Part shown: positions 55,994 to 64,000 of the stretch, piece after piece | How the letters are laid out: every line of letters starts with the position of its first letter | How positions within the stretch are numbered: the stretch's first letter is position 1 | Source: Tsuneonella dongtanensis | Lineage (GTDB): Bacteria > Pseudomonadota > Alphaproteobacteria > Sphingomonadales > Sphingomonadaceae | Assembly: GCF_001698205.1 (NCBI RefSeq) | Contig: NZ_CP016591.1 | Span: 1,054,001 to 1,118,000, forward strand | Direction of reading: 5' to 3' | DNA: 64,000 nucleotides | The notes under the pieces: generated by a model | Seen by the model: only the letters and a program-made list of their open reading frames with translations | Databases searched by the model: none | Told to the model about the DNA's origin: nothing | Translations under genes and position numbers: made by a program

Positions 55994-58576
55994 ATGAGCA
56001 GAACGTTCCTCGCATCGACCGCCGCCACCGTTGCCGTTGCAACCGCGCTGTTGGCAGTGCCCGCGCAGGCGCAGGACACCGGGACTGCCTCCCCGCCAAG
56101 CGAAGAGGCCGCGGCCGCCGACGGGCAGGGGCGCTTCGCCTCCGATGGCGAAATCATCGTGTCCGCCCGGCGCCGCGAAGAGCAACTGACCGATGTGCCG
56201 ATTTCCGTCTCGGCCTTCGACGGCGACGAGTTCACCGAAGTTCGAGGGGCGCAGGACATCACCGACTTGTCGGGCGCGGCCCCGAACGTCGACATTCAGG
56301 TGAGCAGCGAGGTCTCGGGTTCGAGTTCTGCACCGAGCATCTTTATCCGCGGCCTCGGCCAAGCGGATTTCGTCGTGACGGCGGATCCAGCCGTGGGCGT
56401 CTACGTGGACGGAGTCTACATTGCCCGATCGATCGGCAGCCTGCTCGAGCTCTCGGACTTCAAGCGGATCGAAGTCCTTCGCGGGCCGCAGGGAACGCTC
56501 TTTGGACGGAACACCGAGGGCGGCGCGATCAGCTTCTATACCAAAGACGTCGATCCCGATTTCGGCGGAAGCATCGAAGCGACTTTGGGGGAAGACGATC
56601 GCCTGACACTCAAGGGATCGGTCAATATTCCTTTCTCCAGCTCGGCCGGATTGCGACTATCGGCCTTCCACAACGAGCAGGACGGCTATGTCACAGTCCA
56701 TTCGCATCCCGACAACGCTGCAACGTCGATTTACGAGGGCTTCCGGCTCGGCAGCGAAGATATCACCGGCATCATGGGTAAACTGCAGTTTGAACCTTTC
56801 GACAGGCTGAAAGTCAGTATTTCTGGCGATTGGAGCAAGTCGAAGGAATCGCCGACACCGACAGTGGGCCTGTCCGGCCAGCTCGGCGATCTGCGGGCGC
56901 CGCTCGACACTGCGCTGACCCGCACCAGCACTTTTGGGAGCGTACAGGCGAACCTCAATTGCTATGGACTGGCCGGGGCCGGGGTCGCAAGGCTGGACGC
57001 GACGCTCCTCGCGATCTCTTCTGGTGCGGCGGCAAACCCGGCCATCGCGGGGTGCATATCGCAGCGCTATATCGACGACGGCACGGTGGGTGGCTTCTAC
57101 GATACCTACCGGACGTGGATCAATGGCAGCGGCAACTACGTGATCCCCGACAACTACACCGAAGTCTGGGGCGTTTCTGGGGTTGCCGAACTGAACACCG
57201 CGATCGGTGGATTCAAGTTCATCGCAGCGCACCGCGAGGTCGACAGCAGGTTCTTCAATTCGAGTACGCCGGTACCGTTCGTCGTCTTCGTCAACCAGAA
57301 CGAAATCTTCACCCAGCAGCAAGATTCCTACGAACTGCAGTACAACAACGCGTTCTTCGACGACCGGCTGAACGTGACGCTGGGCGCCTATTACTTCAAA
57401 GAAAAGGGGCGCCAGAAAGTCAACCAGCTGCGCGCAGTGACATTCCTTCCGCCCACGCAGCCCGTCGCGGTCTTCTCGCCCGGAGTCGTCAACGGACGTC
57501 TGTTCACCTACGACGACCGTTACATCGATAACACTTCGGTGGCCGGGTTCGGCCAGTTCACGCTCGACGTGACCGACCGGCTCCACCTGACCGCCGGGCT
57601 GCGCTACACCGATTCGAAGAAGCAATACGACTACATTCCACCGTCACCGATCACCGCGTTGCGGCCGTGCGACCCCGACCCGACGAGCGCGACCTACAAC
57701 TGCGCGACGCCCGAATACAAGGTCAGCGTGTGGTCACCGCTGGTCTCGCTGTCCTATGACATTGCGAACGACGCAATCGTCTACGGGACGTTCTCCGAAG
57801 GGTTCCGCGAGGGCGGATTCGCTGCGCGCTACCTCGCCCCGGCAGCCACGGTGCTTGCCGCGGCGCAGCAGCAGGGTGGTCTCCCCGGCTTCGATACCGA
57901 ATACGTCAAGAACTTCGAAGTCGGCATCAAGGGCAATTTCCTCGATCGAAAGCTCTACCTTGCCGCATCGGCGTTCCTGAACAAGTTCACCGACCGGCAG
58001 GGGCCGGGCACCCCCCAGAACCAGATCGGGCTGGTCGGCAGTTCGACCATCAACACCGGCGACGCGACGATCAAGGGGTTCGAGGTCGAGGGAATTCTGC
58101 GTGTGTCGCCCAACCTGCGGCTTGACGGTGCGCTTGGCCTGCTCGACGCCAAGTTCGATTGCATCGCCCGCGGCGACGGGACCTGCGACCCCGGGAACGT
58201 CCTGTCCGAAGCTTATACAATCGACATCAACAGCAACCCGCTGTTGACGCCGAACGTGACCGCCAACGCTGGGGTCACTTATTCGCGATTCATCGACGGA
58301 CTGGGCGGCGAGATTCTTGCGCGGCTCGGCTATAACTACCGCGGCAAGAACGATCCCAAAGACGGCTCGCAGATCATCACGCCGGCCATAGGGATCGTCA
58401 ACGCCAGCCTCTCGTTCCGGCCCGAGGACAAGGGATTCGGGGTCACACTCGGCGCCCGAAACCTGCTCAACAAAAAGTACTGCTCGAACATCACTTACAT
58501 TGCGTTGAGCGTCGGGGCATCGTGCAACGTGGGCGCACCGCGTGAAATGTACGCGACCCTGCGCTACGACTTCTGA
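55994..58576 (+). CDS. TonB-dependent outer membrane receptor
   Basis: The start ATG 55994 follows GGAG and gives 860 residues with a signal peptide (MSRTFLASTAATVAVATALL), the TonB-box region (DGEIIVSARRREEQLTDVPI), a plug (IFIRGLGQADFVVTADPAVG; KRIEVLRGPQGTLFGRNTEG) and a long barrel ending in Phe (MYATLRYDF), as expected for BamA-assembled proteins. This is the large receptor class abundant in sphingomonads, often for plant- or aromatic-derived compounds. It has its own palindromic promoter and is followed by the catabolic genes. Confidence 0.96.
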   Translation: MSRTFLASTAATVAVATALLAVPAQAQDTGTASPPSEEAAAADGQGRFASDGEIIVSARRREEQLTDVPISVSAFDGDEFTEVRGAQDITDLSGAAPNVDIQVSSEVSGSSSAPSIFIRGLGQADFVVTADPAVGVYVDGVYIARSIGSLLELSDFKRIEVLRGPQGTLFGRNTEGGAISFYTKDVDPDFGGSIEATLGEDDRLTLKGSVNIPFSSSAGLRLSAFHNEQDGYVTVHSHPDNAATSIYEGFRLGSEDITGIMGKLQFEPFDRLKVSISGDWSKSKESPTPTVGLSGQLGDLRAPLDTALTRTSTFGSVQANLNCYGLAGAGVARLDATLLAISSGAAANPAIAGCISQRYIDDGTVGGFYDTYRTWINGSGNYVIPDNYTEVWGVSGVAELNTAIGGFKFIAAHREVDSRFFNSSTPVPFVVFVNQNEIFTQQQDSYELQYNNAFFDDRLNVTLGAYYFKEKGRQKVNQLRAVTFLPPTQPVAVFSPGVVNGRLFTYDDRYIDNTSVAGFGQFTLDVTDRLHLTAGLRYTDSKKQYDYIPPSPITALRPCDPDPTSATYNCATPEYKVSVWSPLVSLSYDIANDAIVYGTFSEGFREGGFAARYLAPAATVLAAAQQQGGLPGFDTEYVKNFEVGIKGNFLDRKLYLAASAFLNKFTDRQGPGTPQNQIGLVGSSTINTGDATIKGFEVEGILRVSPNLRLDGALGLLDAKFDCIARGDGTCDPGNVLSEAYTIDINSNPLLTPNVTANAGVTYSRFIDGLGGEILARLGYNYRGKNDPKDGSQIITPAIGIVNASLSFRPEDKGFGVTLGARNLLNKKYCSNITYIALSVGASCNVGAPREMYATLRYDF

Positions 58577-58617
58577 GCTGCGCAATGCCAGGAGGCTTTG
58601 CAAAGGGGGTCGAACGC

Positions 58618-60201
58618 ATGACGCCGAACATCTCGATCGGGGCCGCTGGCCGGATATTTCTCGCGGTACTTCTGGTCGGCGCGCCTGGCCACCTGGTGGA
58701 TCACCCTGCCGGGGCGGCCCCGGGCGGCACGGATCCGTTCGATCCGCTCGCGACCCCCGCCGCGCGGGAGGCGGCCAAGCTGCATAACGCCGACGGGCGT
58801 TATGATCGCGTGATCGTCGACCCGCAGCGCGATTTGCAACTCACCATCCGCGGCGATTTCACGATCGCCGCGGTGGGCGACATGGTTGCCGCGCGGCCGA
58901 CCGCCAAGCTGGCGGACCCGGCGGTACAGCGCATCTACGACGTAATCCGGACCGCCGACGTTGGGTTCGGCAATCTCGAAATGTCGATCATGGACCCGGT
59001 CGAGGCGGGAGGGCGGCAGGATCGCCCGCACTACTTCATGGCGCTTGCGGCGCCGTTCATTGCCGATGATCTCAAGGAAATCGGGATCGACCTGGTCAAC
59101 CGCGCAAACAACCACACGACCACTTTTGGCGTGGAGAGCATGCACACCACCACAGCAGAGCTCGACCGCGTCGGTATCGTCGGTGCAGGGGCGGGCGACA
59201 ATCAGGCCCTGGCGAGCCGAGCAGGCTATCTCGAAACGCCGAAGGGACGCATTGCCATTGTGGGCATCACCACGAATTCGTGGCTTGACGCGCGTCCGGC
59301 TGGCGATGTCTCGGGTGGTTCGCCCGGAGCAAACGCGATGCATGTCGACCGCACTGTCACCATCACACGCGAATCCTATGACGCTCTCGTGCGCGCATAC
59401 GACGCTTCGCCGTGGATGTTTCCCGATGTTTTTGCGATCCGCAGCGGAAAGAATGCGACGTTTCGCGAGACCGGGGGCCGTCTCACACTTTACAACAACA
59501 GCTATGTCGTCGGCGAGCAGCCGAAGTTCTCTTACGCGATCAAGGCAGGGGAACTCGATCGGTTCACGCGCGAAGTGCGTGACGCAAAGTTCAATTCCGA
59601 CTTTGTGGTTGCGACGATCCACGCGCACCAATGGGATGTGCCGCCAGATGCCAAGGATGCTGGTCAGGAATCGGTTCGCCCGCCCGACTTTCTTGTCACG
59701 TTGGCGCGGGCCGCAATCGATAACGGCGCCGACGCCTTCTATTCGCACGGCGAGGGCGAACTTAGAGGGATCGAGATCTACCGAGGCCGTCCGATCTTCT
59801 ACCAGCTCGGCAACTTCATTCGCCAGCCGTTCTTGCCGCAAACATGGGAGGATGCGCTGTGGGCAAACACATCGCGATTGCCCGGCTACGAAGACGGTCA
59901 GCGCGACACCGTGACCAAGGCTGAGGTGTCGGGAGGGACGTACCCGACCAACCACGGGCGCGACTACTTCGAAAGCATCGTCGCCGTGTCGCGCTATCGT
60001 GCAGGCAAGCTGGTCGAAATCCGGATCCACCCGGTCGACATGCGCTTCGATGGGCCGTTCCACGATATCGGCATTCCGCACTACGCGACCGGAGAAGTCG
60101 CAAGCCGGATTCTCGAACACGTGCGGAAGGCTTCGGCCGAACTGGGCACCGACATGCGGATAAGCAACGGTATCGGAATCATCGAAGTGGGGGGATCATG
60201 A
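58618..60201 (+). CDS. CapA family protein (poly-gamma-glutamate synthesis CapA-like metallohydrolase fold)
   Basis: CapA-like proteins share a calcineurin-like fold and include PgsA/CapA. From ATG 58618, after AAAGGGGG, the product has 527 residues with a signal-like N-terminus and the family motifs FTIAAVGDMVAARP, VGFGNLEMSI, VNRANNHTTTFG, ATIHAHQWD and the end motif SHGEGELRGIEIYRGRPIFY, QLGNFI. The usual GHxPH before LRGIE is changed to SHGEGE, so the metal site may differ. In this cluster a hydrolytic role on the imported compound is as likely as capsule synthesis. Confidence 0.88.
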   Translation: MTPNISIGAAGRIFLAVLLVGAPGHLVDHPAGAAPGGTDPFDPLATPAAREAAKLHNADGRYDRVIVDPQRDLQLTIRGDFTIAAVGDMVAARPTAKLADPAVQRIYDVIRTADVGFGNLEMSIMDPVEAGGRQDRPHYFMALAAPFIADDLKEIGIDLVNRANNHTTTFGVESMHTTTAELDRVGIVGAGAGDNQALASRAGYLETPKGRIAIVGITTNSWLDARPAGDVSGGSPGANAMHVDRTVTITRESYDALVRAYDASPWMFPDVFAIRSGKNATFRETGGRLTLYNNSYVVGEQPKFSYAIKAGELDRFTREVRDAKFNSDFVVATIHAHQWDVPPDAKDAGQESVRPPDFLVTLARAAIDNGADAFYSHGEGELRGIEIYRGRPIFYQLGNFIRQPFLPQTWEDALWANTSRLPGYEDGQRDTVTKAEVSGGTYPTNHGRDYFESIVAVSRYRAGKLVEIRIHPVDMRFDGPFHDIGIPHYATGEVASRILEHVRKASAELGTDMRISNGIGIIEVGGS

Positions 60202-61571
60202 AGACGATCGATGAAAGCCGGGCGCCGGAAACGGAACAGGCGCTCCAAGGCGACCGTCCGCGCCTGCTCGCCGAAGGGAAAATGAGCTGGTACCAGATCG
60301 GCGCTATCCTCCTGTGCCAGCTGATCAACATGTTCGATGGGTTCGACGTGGTGGTGGCTTCTTACACGGCGCCTGCGATCGGGGCCGAATGGCAGGTCGC
60401 GCCCGAACGGCTCGGTCTGTTCATCAGCGCCAGCCTGTTCGGGATGACCGCGGGCTCGCTGTTTCTCGCGCCGATGGCTGACCGCGTCGGGCGGAGGCCC
60501 ACGGTCCTGCTCGGGCTGGCGATCATCACTGCCGGCATGCTGCTTAGTTCGGGAGCAGCGTCACTCGGGTGGCTGGTGGCGCTCAGGGTGGTGACCGGAC
60601 TTGGGATCGGCATTCTCTTCGCCAGCCTGACGACGATGGTGGCGGAGTATTCGACCGACCAGCGTCGCGACCTGGCAGTCACTTTCCTGCACTTGGGGTA
60701 TCCGGTCGGCGCAACGGTGGGCGGACTGCTGGCTGCGTGGATCCTGTCGGTCACCGGTGACTGGCGGCCGGTCTACCTGGCTGGCGGCGCGGGAACCGCG
60801 CTGCTGATTTTGCTGGTGTTCCTGCGCCTGCCCGAATCGCTCGACTTCCTGCTCGACCGGCAACCGCCTGGCGCGCTCGACAAGGTGAACCGACAGCTGA
60901 CGCGGATGGGCCGCGCACCTCTGACCGCGCTGCCGCGCCAGCATGCTCCCGGCACGGCCAGGGCGGGGGTACGTACCATCGTCTCGGGCGATCTCGCGCG
61001 CCGAACGTTTTACCTGTGGGCGGCGTTCTTCACCAGCCTGCTGGTCGTCTACTTCCTGATCGGCTGGACCCCGCAGATCCTGGTGTTGTCCGGCCTATCG
61101 GAGCAAAAGGCGATCGTCGGCGGGGTCATCCTCAATGCGGGCGGCGGGTGCGGGATGCTCCTGCTAGGCTTCCTGGCGAAGCAGTTCCGGCTTGAGCGGC
61201 TGATCGCGCTGTATTTCGTGGTCGCTGCCCTGTTCATGATCGGCTTCGCGCTGGTGTCGGCGGACGTTTCGCTGACCATCCTGTTCGCGCTGACCTTTGC
61301 GATGGGGTTCTTCAGCTTCGGTTCGCTGATCGGGCTCTACGCGCTCGCCACCCGGGTCTATCCCACCGAAGTGCGCACGACCGGGGTGGGCTGGGCGATC
61401 GGCATCGGGCGGATGGGGTCCATCGTCGGCCCCTCGCTCGCCGGGCTGCTGATCGGGCTCGAGTGGGACCGCGGAACTTATTACTTCCTGTTCGCGCTCC
61501 CGCTGCTGGTGGGTGCGATGGCAGCGCTGAAGGTCGGGGCGACTCGGGGCCAGACGGGCGAGGCCGGGTGA
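60198..61571 (+). CDS. MFS transporter, aromatic acid:H+ symporter (AAHS) type
   Basis: The 457-residue product has twelve hydrophobic segments and AAHS marks: the first helix INMFDGFDVVVASYTAPAIG with the DGFD core, the loop ADRVGRRPTVLLG, and the later EVRTTGVGWAIGIGRMGSIV (RTTGVGWA block). AAHS carriers such as PcaK and BenK import protocatechuate, benzoate and related acids. Its ATG overlaps the CapA-like stop (ATGA), which ties it to the same operon. Confidence 0.92.
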   Translation: MKTIDESRAPETEQALQGDRPRLLAEGKMSWYQIGAILLCQLINMFDGFDVVVASYTAPAIGAEWQVAPERLGLFISASLFGMTAGSLFLAPMADRVGRRPTVLLGLAIITAGMLLSSGAASLGWLVALRVVTGLGIGILFASLTTMVAEYSTDQRRDLAVTFLHLGYPVGATVGGLLAAWILSVTGDWRPVYLAGGAGTALLILLVFLRLPESLDFLLDRQPPGALDKVNRQLTRMGRAPLTALPRQHAPGTARAGVRTIVSGDLARRTFYLWAAFFTSLLVVYFLIGWTPQILVLSGLSEQKAIVGGVILNAGGGCGMLLLGFLAKQFRLERLIALYFVVAALFMIGFALVSADVSLTILFALTFAMGFFSFGSLIGLYALATRVYPTEVRTTGVGWAIGIGRMGSIVGPSLAGLLIGLEWDRGTYYFLFALPLLVGAMAALKVGATRGQTGEAG

Positions 61572-61572
61572 G

Positions 61573-62202
61573 ATGTTCTACAAGCCGAGGAATGGCCACG
61601 GCCTGCCGCACAATCCGCTCCAGGCCTGCATCGTACCGCGCCCGATCGGCTGGATTTCGACGCTCTCGACCGATGGTGTCGCCAACCTGGCTCCGTTTAG
61701 CCACTTCAACATTGTCGGCATGCTCCCGCCCATGGTGGCGTTCTGCAACAACGGGCCGCATGCCGAGGGTTCGGTGAAGGACAGCGCCCGCAACGCGATC
61801 GCAACCGGCGAATTCGTCCATTCGGTCGCGACGTTCGAACTTCGGGAACAGGTTGTGCAAAGCTCTGCGCACGTAAGTCGGGATTGCGATGAATTCGACT
61901 TTGCAGGGCTGACGAAGGCACCATCGCGGATGGTTGCTCCTCCGCGGGTCGGCGAATCGCCGATCAGCCTGGAATGCCGCGTCGTCAAACATGTCGAGTT
62001 ACCGACAACCTTGGCGAACAGCTCCAATGTCATGGTCATCGGCGAGGTCGTCGGCGTGCATATTGCCGAGTCCGTTATGACTGACGGCCTGGTAGACGTC
62101 GGTAAGCTTCGACCGCTCGCCCGGATGGGTTACCTCGACTACGCCTCGGTGGCAGAGGTATTCTCTATCGCGCGTCCCGACGATCTTCTGGTCAAATACT
62201 GA
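61573..62202 (+). CDS. Flavin reductase-like FMN-binding domain protein
   Basis: The 209-residue product shows the split-barrel FMN-binding fold: IVPRPIGWISTLSTDGVANL, APFSHFNIVG, PPMVAFCNN, then KDSARNAIATGEFVHSVATF and ISLECRVVKHVEL, VMVIGEVVGVHI. Family members supply reduced flavin to monooxygenases or are oxidoreductases themselves. No monooxygenase is visible in the window; it might lie beyond the right end. It starts one base after the MFS stop and its TGA overlaps the sulfatase ATG. Confidence 0.9.
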   Translation: MFYKPRNGHGLPHNPLQACIVPRPIGWISTLSTDGVANLAPFSHFNIVGMLPPMVAFCNNGPHAEGSVKDSARNAIATGEFVHSVATFELREQVVQSSAHVSRDCDEFDFAGLTKAPSRMVAPPRVGESPISLECRVVKHVELPTTLANSSNVMVIGEVVGVHIAESVMTDGLVDVGKLRPLARMGYLDYASVAEVFSIARPDDLLVKY

Positions 62203-63698
62203 TGACAGGTCTGCAATGCTCCTGGAAAACGGTCCGCATGTCGACCTGGCTTCTTGCCGCTTGCCTGGTCGGCGGGTGCGTCACTCGGGAACCCGAGACT
62301 GTCTCCTCGCCAAGTCCCGATCGCCCACCCAACATTCTCGTGTTGATTGCCGACGATGTCGGGGTGGAGAAAATTTCCACTTTCGACATTGGCACGAATC
62401 CGCCCCCAACTCCCAACATTGACGCGCTCGCCCGGAAGGGGATGATCTTCGATCACGTCTGGTCACAGCCCCTTTGTTCGCCAACGCGGGCAACGATCCT
62501 GTCGGGGCGGTACGGCTTCCGCACCGGGGTAGGCAGCGGCGTCGGAGGCGAAGGGAACGACGGACCCTACCCGACCGAACCGCCTGTCCCCGTCAGCGCC
62601 CCGCGGGAGTTGCACGAGGATCTGGCGAGCGTGCGCCGGAGCGTAACGCCTTACCGCAATTTTGCCGCGCCAAGGGCGAACGACCGCCGCGGCCTGCCAG
62701 CGGGGTCGGTCGCGCTGCCGGCAATTCTCGGCCCTACCCACGCCACGGCCGCAATCGGCAAGTGGCATCTCGCCGACTTGCATAACGGATGGCTGGAGCA
62801 TCCCCGTCTGACGGGCTTCCAGCACTTTTCGGTGCTGATGAAGAACGAGCCCGAAAGCTACTTCTCCTGGATCGAGAATGTCGATGGACGGCTCGAACAG
62901 CGCACCGGTTACACGCCCGACCGCAAGGTCGACGACGCTCTGGCATGGCTGGGCCGACAGGATGGGCAGCGGCCGTGGTTTCTGTGGCTGGCCTTCAACC
63001 TCGCGCACTTTCCGATGCATGCCGCGCCAGATGCGGCTCAGCCCGAAAGGACATCCGATCCGGCGCGGTTGGTCGACGGCATGATCACGGAACTGGATCG
63101 CCGCGTCGGACGCCTTCTTGCCGGGATGGACCCGGAACAGCGCGACAACACGATCGTCGTCTTCCTGGGCGACAACGGCACCACGCGCGAGGCCATCGGT
63201 GCGCCGTTCCGGGCCGATGGCGCCAAGTTCACGCTATACGAGGGCGGACTGCGGGTACCGTTGATCTTCGCCGGTCCCGGCATACCTGCAGGTGCGCGCA
63301 GCAGCGCGTTGGTCAACACGACCGACCTGTTCGCCACTCTGGCGGCGTTGACGGGACATCGGATACCCGCCGGCGCGGGCGAAGACTCGGTTAGTCTCCA
63401 TCCCTATTTCGTTGATCCGCGGCGGCCTTCGCTTCGCAGCTTCGTATTCGCCGACGAGTTCTCGACCGGTCAGGGCCCTGAGGAAGGTGGCTTCACGATC
63501 CGCGACGCGCGCTACAAGCTGCTTGTCAACCTCGAGAGTGAACATCTCTTCGACCTGTCCCGCGACCCATACGAGCGATCAGACCTGTTGGCGGACGGAA
63601 CCTCTCCCTTCGAAAAAGAGATCGTGGCTCGGCTGCGCGGCAAAGTGGATGAGCTGAGGGCAGGGGCCGTATTCCGGCCGGAAGGGGTCAAGCAATGA
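62202..63698 (+). CDS. Sulfatase (type I, formylglycine-dependent), predicted lipoprotein
   Basis: The 498-residue product has a lipobox (ACLVGGC, Cys26), the metal-binding start ILVLIADDVG (Asp51, Asp52) and the sulfatase signature LCSPTRATILSGRYGFRTG, with Cys92 to be converted to formylglycine. GKWHLADLHNGW and VVFLGDNGTTRE follow. All active-site segments are present. Start ATG 62202 overlaps the previous stop; an internal ATG 62238 would give a shorter n-region and is also plausible. A cell-envelope sulfatase beside aromatic catabolic genes suggests desulfation of an aryl sulfate or sulfated glycoside. Confidence 0.93.
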   Translation: MTGLQCSWKTVRMSTWLLAACLVGGCVTREPETVSSPSPDRPPNILVLIADDVGVEKISTFDIGTNPPPTPNIDALARKGMIFDHVWSQPLCSPTRATILSGRYGFRTGVGSGVGGEGNDGPYPTEPPVPVSAPRELHEDLASVRRSVTPYRNFAAPRANDRRGLPAGSVALPAILGPTHATAAIGKWHLADLHNGWLEHPRLTGFQHFSVLMKNEPESYFSWIENVDGRLEQRTGYTPDRKVDDALAWLGRQDGQRPWFLWLAFNLAHFPMHAAPDAAQPERTSDPARLVDGMITELDRRVGRLLAGMDPEQRDNTIVVFLGDNGTTREAIGAPFRADGAKFTLYEGGLRVPLIFAGPGIPAGARSSALVNTTDLFATLAALTGHRIPAGAGEDSVSLHPYFVDPRRPSLRSFVFADEFSTGQGPEEGGFTIRDARYKLLVNLESEHLFDLSRDPYERSDLLADGTSPFEKEIVARLRGKVDELRAGAVFRPEGVKQ

Positions 63699-64000
63699 CG
63701 GATGATTGGAAGCGGCGGTCAGTACTGGCAGGAGTGCTGGGCGCTGGGGGCGCAATTGCGTGGAGCGGGCGTGCGACGGGGCAGGAACCCGCTGCGGGAC
63801 GCGGTCTGTCCCTGCTCCAGGAACGCTGGGTGGGAATCGTCAATCACCCCGAGCGAGCCACCAGCTACAGCTTCGAGGAAGGCAACCAGTGCATCGCCAC
63901 GGCCGAGGCGATCGAAGGGCCCTTTTACGGCGATCGTCGGCTGCCCCGCCGGTCCGACATCCGCGAGGGCCGCGAGGGCGTGATGCTCGAGCTCGGGCTT
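63695..64000 (+). CDS. Intradiol ring-cleavage dioxygenase family protein, Tat signal, partial
   Basis: The first 102 residues are seen before the window ends. MTDDWKRRSVLAGVLGAGGA is a Tat-type signal (Arg7-Arg8), and the family's N-terminal block CIATAEAIEGPFYGD and LPRRSDIREGREGV matches secreted intradiol dioxygenases (EGPFY, RSDIREG). These cleave catechol-type rings between the hydroxyls with Fe(III); the Tyr/His ligands lie beyond the edge. The ATG overlaps the sulfatase stop (ATGA), so it belongs to the same operon. Confidence 0.9.
   Translation, partial: MTDDWKRRSVLAGVLGAGGAIAWSGRATGQEPAAGRGLSLLQERWVGIVNHPERATSYSFEEGNQCIATAEAIEGPFYGDRRLPRRSDIREGREGVMLELGL

Overview
The window reads as the chromosome of a GC-rich alphaproteobacterium, most likely a sphingomonad of the Erythrobacteraceae type. 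This rests on gcrA, a DUF1476 (ATPase zeta) protein, crtZ carotenoid hydroxylase, cytochrome c', the rimP-nusA-ylxR-infB-rbfA order and several large TonB-dependent receptors. The placement is inferred from gene content, not from a search.

Positions 1-35900 are mostly backbone. In order: a decayed M16 peptidase gene; a grx4-bolA-DUF1476-cytochrome c' run; a leuC / DNA glycosylase / leuD / quinone reductase operon; a thioesterase and crtZ; and a frameshifted AraC gene. A large phage-shock region (11629-15941) follows. There pspF faces a perfect sigma-54 promoter that drives pspA, pspB, pspC and a run of further small PspB-like membrane/coiled-coil proteins ending at sufE. The transcription/translation operon rimP-nusA-ylxR-infB-rbfA and truB-rpsO-pnp come next, split by an AbgT transporter, tdk and an M50 protease. 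After a SpeE-like gene there is a striking two-gene unit: a papain-like (C1) cysteine peptidase fused to a lectin-like propeller, followed at once by a small protein resembling the chagasin (I42) cysteine-peptidase inhibitors. gcrA, an ABC-2 permease and hspQ close this part.

Positions 35891-42596 look like a small integrative element next to tRNA-Ser(CGA). It carries a P4-type primase/helicase, an AlpA-like HTH protein, a tyrosine integrase, three unknown genes and four copies of a 17-bp dyad (consensus GCATATC-nTG-GATATrS). It ends at a degenerate tRNA 3' half.

Positions 42634-64000 are accessory catabolic DNA. The first cluster (minus strand) holds an AraC regulator, a TonB receptor, an alpha/beta hydrolase, an amidase and an acyl-CoA synthetase. 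A 2-kb decayed stretch with an IS3-family remnant separates it from the second cluster (plus strand): a TetR-type regulator with an extra N-terminal HTH, two TonB receptors (the first interrupted by an in-frame TAG), a CapA-like protein, an aromatic-acid MFS transporter, a flavin-reductase-domain protein, a sulfatase lipoprotein and an intradiol dioxygenase cut by the window end. Both receptor genes have a TTGACTAA-containing palindrome over the -35 region, so they are probably co-regulated, perhaps by the TetR protein. The cluster suggests uptake and breakdown of a (possibly sulfated) aromatic compound.

Three conserved genes carry single lesions: a TAG in the M16 peptidase, a 1-bp frameshift in the AraC gene and a TAG in the TonB receptor. 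These could be real pseudogenes or sequence errors.
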